Part shown: piece by piece, positions 61,740 through 64,000 of the stretch
Layout: every line of letters starts with the position of its first letter
Position numbering within the stretch: the first letter of the stretch is position 1
DNA from: Micromonospora rhizosphaerae
GTDB taxonomy: Bacteria; Actinomycetota; Actinomycetes; Mycobacteriales; Micromonosporaceae
NCBI RefSeq assembly: GCF_900091465.1
Contig: NZ_FMHV01000002.1
Span: forward strand, 186,001 to 250,000
DNA: 64,000 nt
Direction of reading: 5' to 3'
Translations under genes and position numbers: made by a program
The notes under the pieces: model-generated
The model's database searches: none
What the model was told of the DNA's origin: nothing
The model's input: the letters and a program-made list of their open reading frames with translations, nothing else

Positions 61740-62756
61740 ATGGTGCGCGAGTGGGATCCCCGGGCCGCGTCGTCCGCCGAGATCGCGTCGCTGCTGGACA
61801 CGCTGAACGCGGTCCTGGCGGCCGACCTCCCGCAGGATCCCCCCTGGCGGGCGAGTTCACTGCGGGAATACCTCTCCGAGGTGATGCCCGGTGAGCGGCG
61901 GATCTCCTGGCTCGCCCAGGCGGAGCCGGCCGCGGACGGCACCCCGGGCCCGACCCTGGGCCACGTCAACGTGCTGCTCCTCGGCGGCATCGGGGTGCTG
62001 GAGGTGCTGGTGCACCCGTCGGTCCGGCGCACCGGGCTCGGCCGCACCCTGGTCAAGCTGGCGGCCCGCCGGATCCGGGACGAGGGCTTCCAGTCGATCG
62101 GCGTCGAGGTGGTCGGCGACACCCCCGCCGTGGCCTTCTACGAGTCGCTCAGCTTCACCCGGGAGTACGTCGAGACCCGCAGCGTGCTCGACCTGGGCGC
62201 GGTGGACTGGCCGACGCTGGCCGAGATGGCCACCGGCGTCGGCGCGGGCTACCACCTGGAGTTCTGCCCGGGCGGCCCGCCGGACGACCTGATCGAGGCG
62301 TACGCGCGGGCGAAGGCGGCGATGCGCGACGTCGAGGACGGCGAGTTGCGCCCCAGCTCGTACGACCCGCAGCGGCTCCGGGACAGCCTGGACACGCTGC
62401 ATCGGCGCGGCATGAAGCCCTACATCGTGCTCGCCCGGCACGAGCAGACCGGGGAGGTGGCCGGGCTGACCGAGGTGGTGGTGCCGGCCCAGCACCCCAC
62501 CCGGGCCGACCAGTACGACACGATCGTGGTGCAGGACCACCGGGGTTACGGCATCGACCGGGCGATCAAGGCCCGGATGCTGCTGGAGCTGCGCTCGGCC
62601 GAGCCGGAGCTGGTCGAGGTGCAGACCTGGAACGCCCAGGCCAACGAGGCGATGCTGAAGGTCAATGCCGAGTTGGGCTACCGCCCCGACCGGGACTGGT
62701 GCGAGTACAGCGTGGACGTCGCCGAGCTGGTGCATCGACTGGACACTGCGCGGTGA
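61740..62756 (+). CDS. GNAT-family acetyltransferase, tandem domains
   Basis: 338 residues. First GNAT domain about 40-170: VLEVLVHPSVRRTGLGRTLVKLAARRI and VAFYESLSF; second about 205-330: PYIVLARHEQTGEVAGLTEV, VVQDHRGYGIDRAIKARML and NEAMLKVNAELGYRP. Both have R/Q-x-x-G-x-G/A acetyl-CoA loops. Same plan as actinobacterial tandem GNATs (MshD-like), but MshD identity is not claimed. ATG 61740 directly follows an in-frame GTG. Confidence 0.85.
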   Translation: MVREWDPRAASSAEIASLLDTLNAVLAADLPQDPPWRASSLREYLSEVMPGERRISWLAQAEPAADGTPGPTLGHVNVLLLGGIGVLEVLVHPSVRRTGLGRTLVKLAARRIRDEGFQSIGVEVVGDTPAVAFYESLSFTREYVETRSVLDLGAVDWPTLAEMATGVGAGYHLEFCPGGPPDDLIEAYARAKAAMRDVEDGELRPSSYDPQRLRDSLDTLHRRGMKPYIVLARHEQTGEVAGLTEVVVPAQHPTRADQYDTIVVQDHRGYGIDRAIKARMLLELRSAEPELVEVQTWNAQANEAMLKVNAELGYRPDRDWCEYSVDVAELVHRLDTAR

Positions 62757-62852
62757 CCGGAAGTTCACCATACGGACTGCCGGGGGGATGGACGGGGCAG
62801 CGGAACGGCCCTTAACGTGCGTTTGTTCCCGTCCACCCATCGTGGAGGCTTA

Positions 62853-64000
62853 ATGCGCCCGCGCCGCCCCCTTGCCGCGCTCGCGACCGCCGCCGCCGTC
62901 TCCGCCACGGCCATCGGCGTCGCGCCGACCGCGGCCAGCGCCGCGCCCACCGACCTGTTCATCTCCGAGTACGTCGAGGGCTCGTCCAACAACAAGGCGA
63001 TCGAGCTCTACAACGGCACCGGCGCCGCGGTCGACCTGACCGCCGGCAACTACCAGCTCAAGATCCACTTCAACGGTGCCGCCACCTCGACCAACATCGC
63101 CCTGAAAGGCACCGTCGCCGCCGGTGACGTCTTCGTCTTCGCAGCCGCGTCGGCCGCGTCCGCGATCCTCGCCCAGGCGGACCAGACGTACGGCTCCTCG
63201 CTGTTCAACGGCAACGACGCGATCGTGCTGACCAAGGGCGGTACCGTGCTCGACTCGATCGGCCAGGTCGGCTTCGACCCGGGCACCGAGTGGGGCAGCG
63301 GCCTCACCAGCACCGCCGACAACACCCTGCGTCGGCTGCCCTCGGTCACCGCCGGGGACACCGACGCGTCCAACGCCTTCGACCCGGCCGCCCAGTGGGT
63401 CGGCTTCGCGGTCGACACCTTCGACGGCCTCGGCGCGCACGCCCTCGACAACGGCGGCCCGGTCGACCAGCCGGCGACGCTGACCTGCGGCGGCCCGCTG
63501 GCCGTCGAGGCGGGCGCGACCGCGACCCGCGAGGTGACCGCCACCGACGCGGACGACACGATCACCGACCTCGCGGTCACCGCGGTGAGCCCCGCGCCGG
63601 CGACCGGCTCGATCAGCCGTACCGCCTTCAGCCCGGCCACCGGCGTCGGTGGCACCGCCACCGCCACGGTGACCGCCACCGGCCTCCCGGTCGGCTCGTA
63701 CGCGGTCACCCTCACCTCGACCGACGCCGACGGCGGCACCGCGAGCTGCACGCTGACCGTGCAGGTCACCACCGTGCTGTCGGTGGGCCAGGTGCAGGGC
63801 CGCACCGGCGATGACGAGAACGGTCGCACCGACCGGTCGCCGCTCGCCCCGACCAGCGGCAACGGCACCAGCTCCACCCTGTACGACGTGCGCGGCGTGA
63901 TCACGCAGAAGTCGCTCACCCTCTCCTCGGCCGGCGCCCGGCAGCACGGCTTCTACGTGCAGAGCCGCAAGGGCACCGAGGACGGCGACCCGCTGAGCTC
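62853..64000 (+). CDS. Secreted LTD-domain nuclease (partial, runs off right edge)
   Basis: First 382 residues of a longer protein. ATG 62853, GGAGG just upstream. Signal peptide (LAALATAAAVSATAIGV..ASAAP). A lamin-tail-like domain 32-185: LFISEYVEGSSNNKAIELYN, YQLKIHFNG, LKGTVAAGDVFVF, NGNDAIVLTKGGTVLDSIGQVG, TLRRLPSVTAGD. Then a Thr/Ala-rich Ig-like domain and LSVGQVQG with the start of an oligonucleotide-binding-like region. Same order as ExeM/NucH extracellular nucleases, whose catalytic domain would be beyond the window. Confidence 0.85.
   Translation, partial: MRPRRPLAALATAAAVSATAIGVAPTAASAAPTDLFISEYVEGSSNNKAIELYNGTGAAVDLTAGNYQLKIHFNGAATSTNIALKGTVAAGDVFVFAAASAASAILAQADQTYGSSLFNGNDAIVLTKGGTVLDSIGQVGFDPGTEWGSGLTSTADNTLRRLPSVTAGDTDASNAFDPAAQWVGFAVDTFDGLGAHALDNGGPVDQPATLTCGGPLAVEAGATATREVTATDADDTITDLAVTAVSPAPATGSISRTAFSPATGVGGTATATVTATGLPVGSYAVTLTSTDADGGTASCTLTVQVTTVLSVGQVQGRTGDDENGRTDRSPLAPTSGNGTSSTLYDVRGVITQKSLTLSSAGARQHGFYVQSRKGTEDGDPLS

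Noticed and set aside
1..64000. tRNA or rRNA genes
   Set aside because: No T-loop GTTCGANNC with matching cloverleaf and no rRNA-like conserved blocks were seen on either strand.

Overview
The window is very GC-rich, reads bidirectionally with dense coding, uses many GTG and some TTG starts, and carries actinobacterial families (MoeZ, DUF3107, a SARP-type regulator, DivIVA-domain and GntR pairs, polyphosphate-glucokinase-like ROK, NB-ARC/TPR regulators). It most resembles a chromosome segment of a Micromonosporaceae actinomycete such as Micromonospora. That assignment is inference from gene content and style; no rRNA or tRNA is present to confirm it.

Layout. 1-10.5 kb: moeZ (cut by the left edge), two DUF3152 secreted putative metalloproteases, an alpha/beta hydrolase, a 979-residue repeat-rich protein, a TetR regulator, DUF3107, a ferritin-like protein and a DEAD-box RNA helicase. 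10.8-19 kb: a methyltransferase, a small HTH protein, a copper-chaperone pair, a RecQ-like helicase with a phosphoribosyltransferase-like tail, a SARP-type regulator fused to membrane and helix-hairpin-helix parts, and a lipoprotein. 19-24.6 kb: an SDR oxidoreductase and a complete branched-chain amino-acid type ABC transporter (two permeases, two ATPases, binding protein) in one tight operon. 24.7-27.5 kb: a plastic stretch with a DivIVA-domain/small protein/GntR cassette, several long hairpins, and broken remnants of a glycerophosphodiesterase and a TrkA-type potassium regulator joined head to head. 27.5-40.7 kb: a Ser/Thr kinase with a CBM2-like outer domain, a membrane spermidine-synthase-like protein, two secreted coiled-coil cell-wall enzymes, a four-gene signalling operon (REC-PP2C, histidine kinase, response regulator, inositol-phosphatase family), an M28 peptidase, and DUF2267. 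41-47 kb: a secreted BNR-repeat protein, a DUF2306 membrane protein divergent from a TetR regulator with two clear operators, an anti-sigma-type ATPase and a GAF-GAF-PP2C phosphatase. 47-64 kb: Smr, TPR, ROK kinase, ABC-F, BON-methyltransferase, LacI, an APC permease, a GHL10 glycoside hydrolase, a phospholipase A2, a cyclase/NB-ARC/TPR regulator, FmdB, a lytic transglycosylase, a GNAT enzyme and the start of a secreted LTD-domain nuclease.

How it fits together. The window is mostly housekeeping and envelope/signalling genes with short operons. Signalling is prominent: two SpoIIE-type PP2C phosphatases, one anti-sigma-type ATPase, a histidine kinase, a Ser/Thr kinase and a class III cyclase-like protein. 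Cell-wall work is represented by NlpC/P60, an M15-like protein and a transglycosylase. Intergenic gaps are closed by strong hairpins, some of which belong to a recognisable repeated family (GATCAWGARGTT). I found no CRISPR array, insertion sequence, integrase, tRNA or rRNA. I did not find a clearly new multi-gene defence or biosynthetic system; the best leads are unusual domain fusions, the two regulators with paired operators, and the decayed junction near 27.2 kb.
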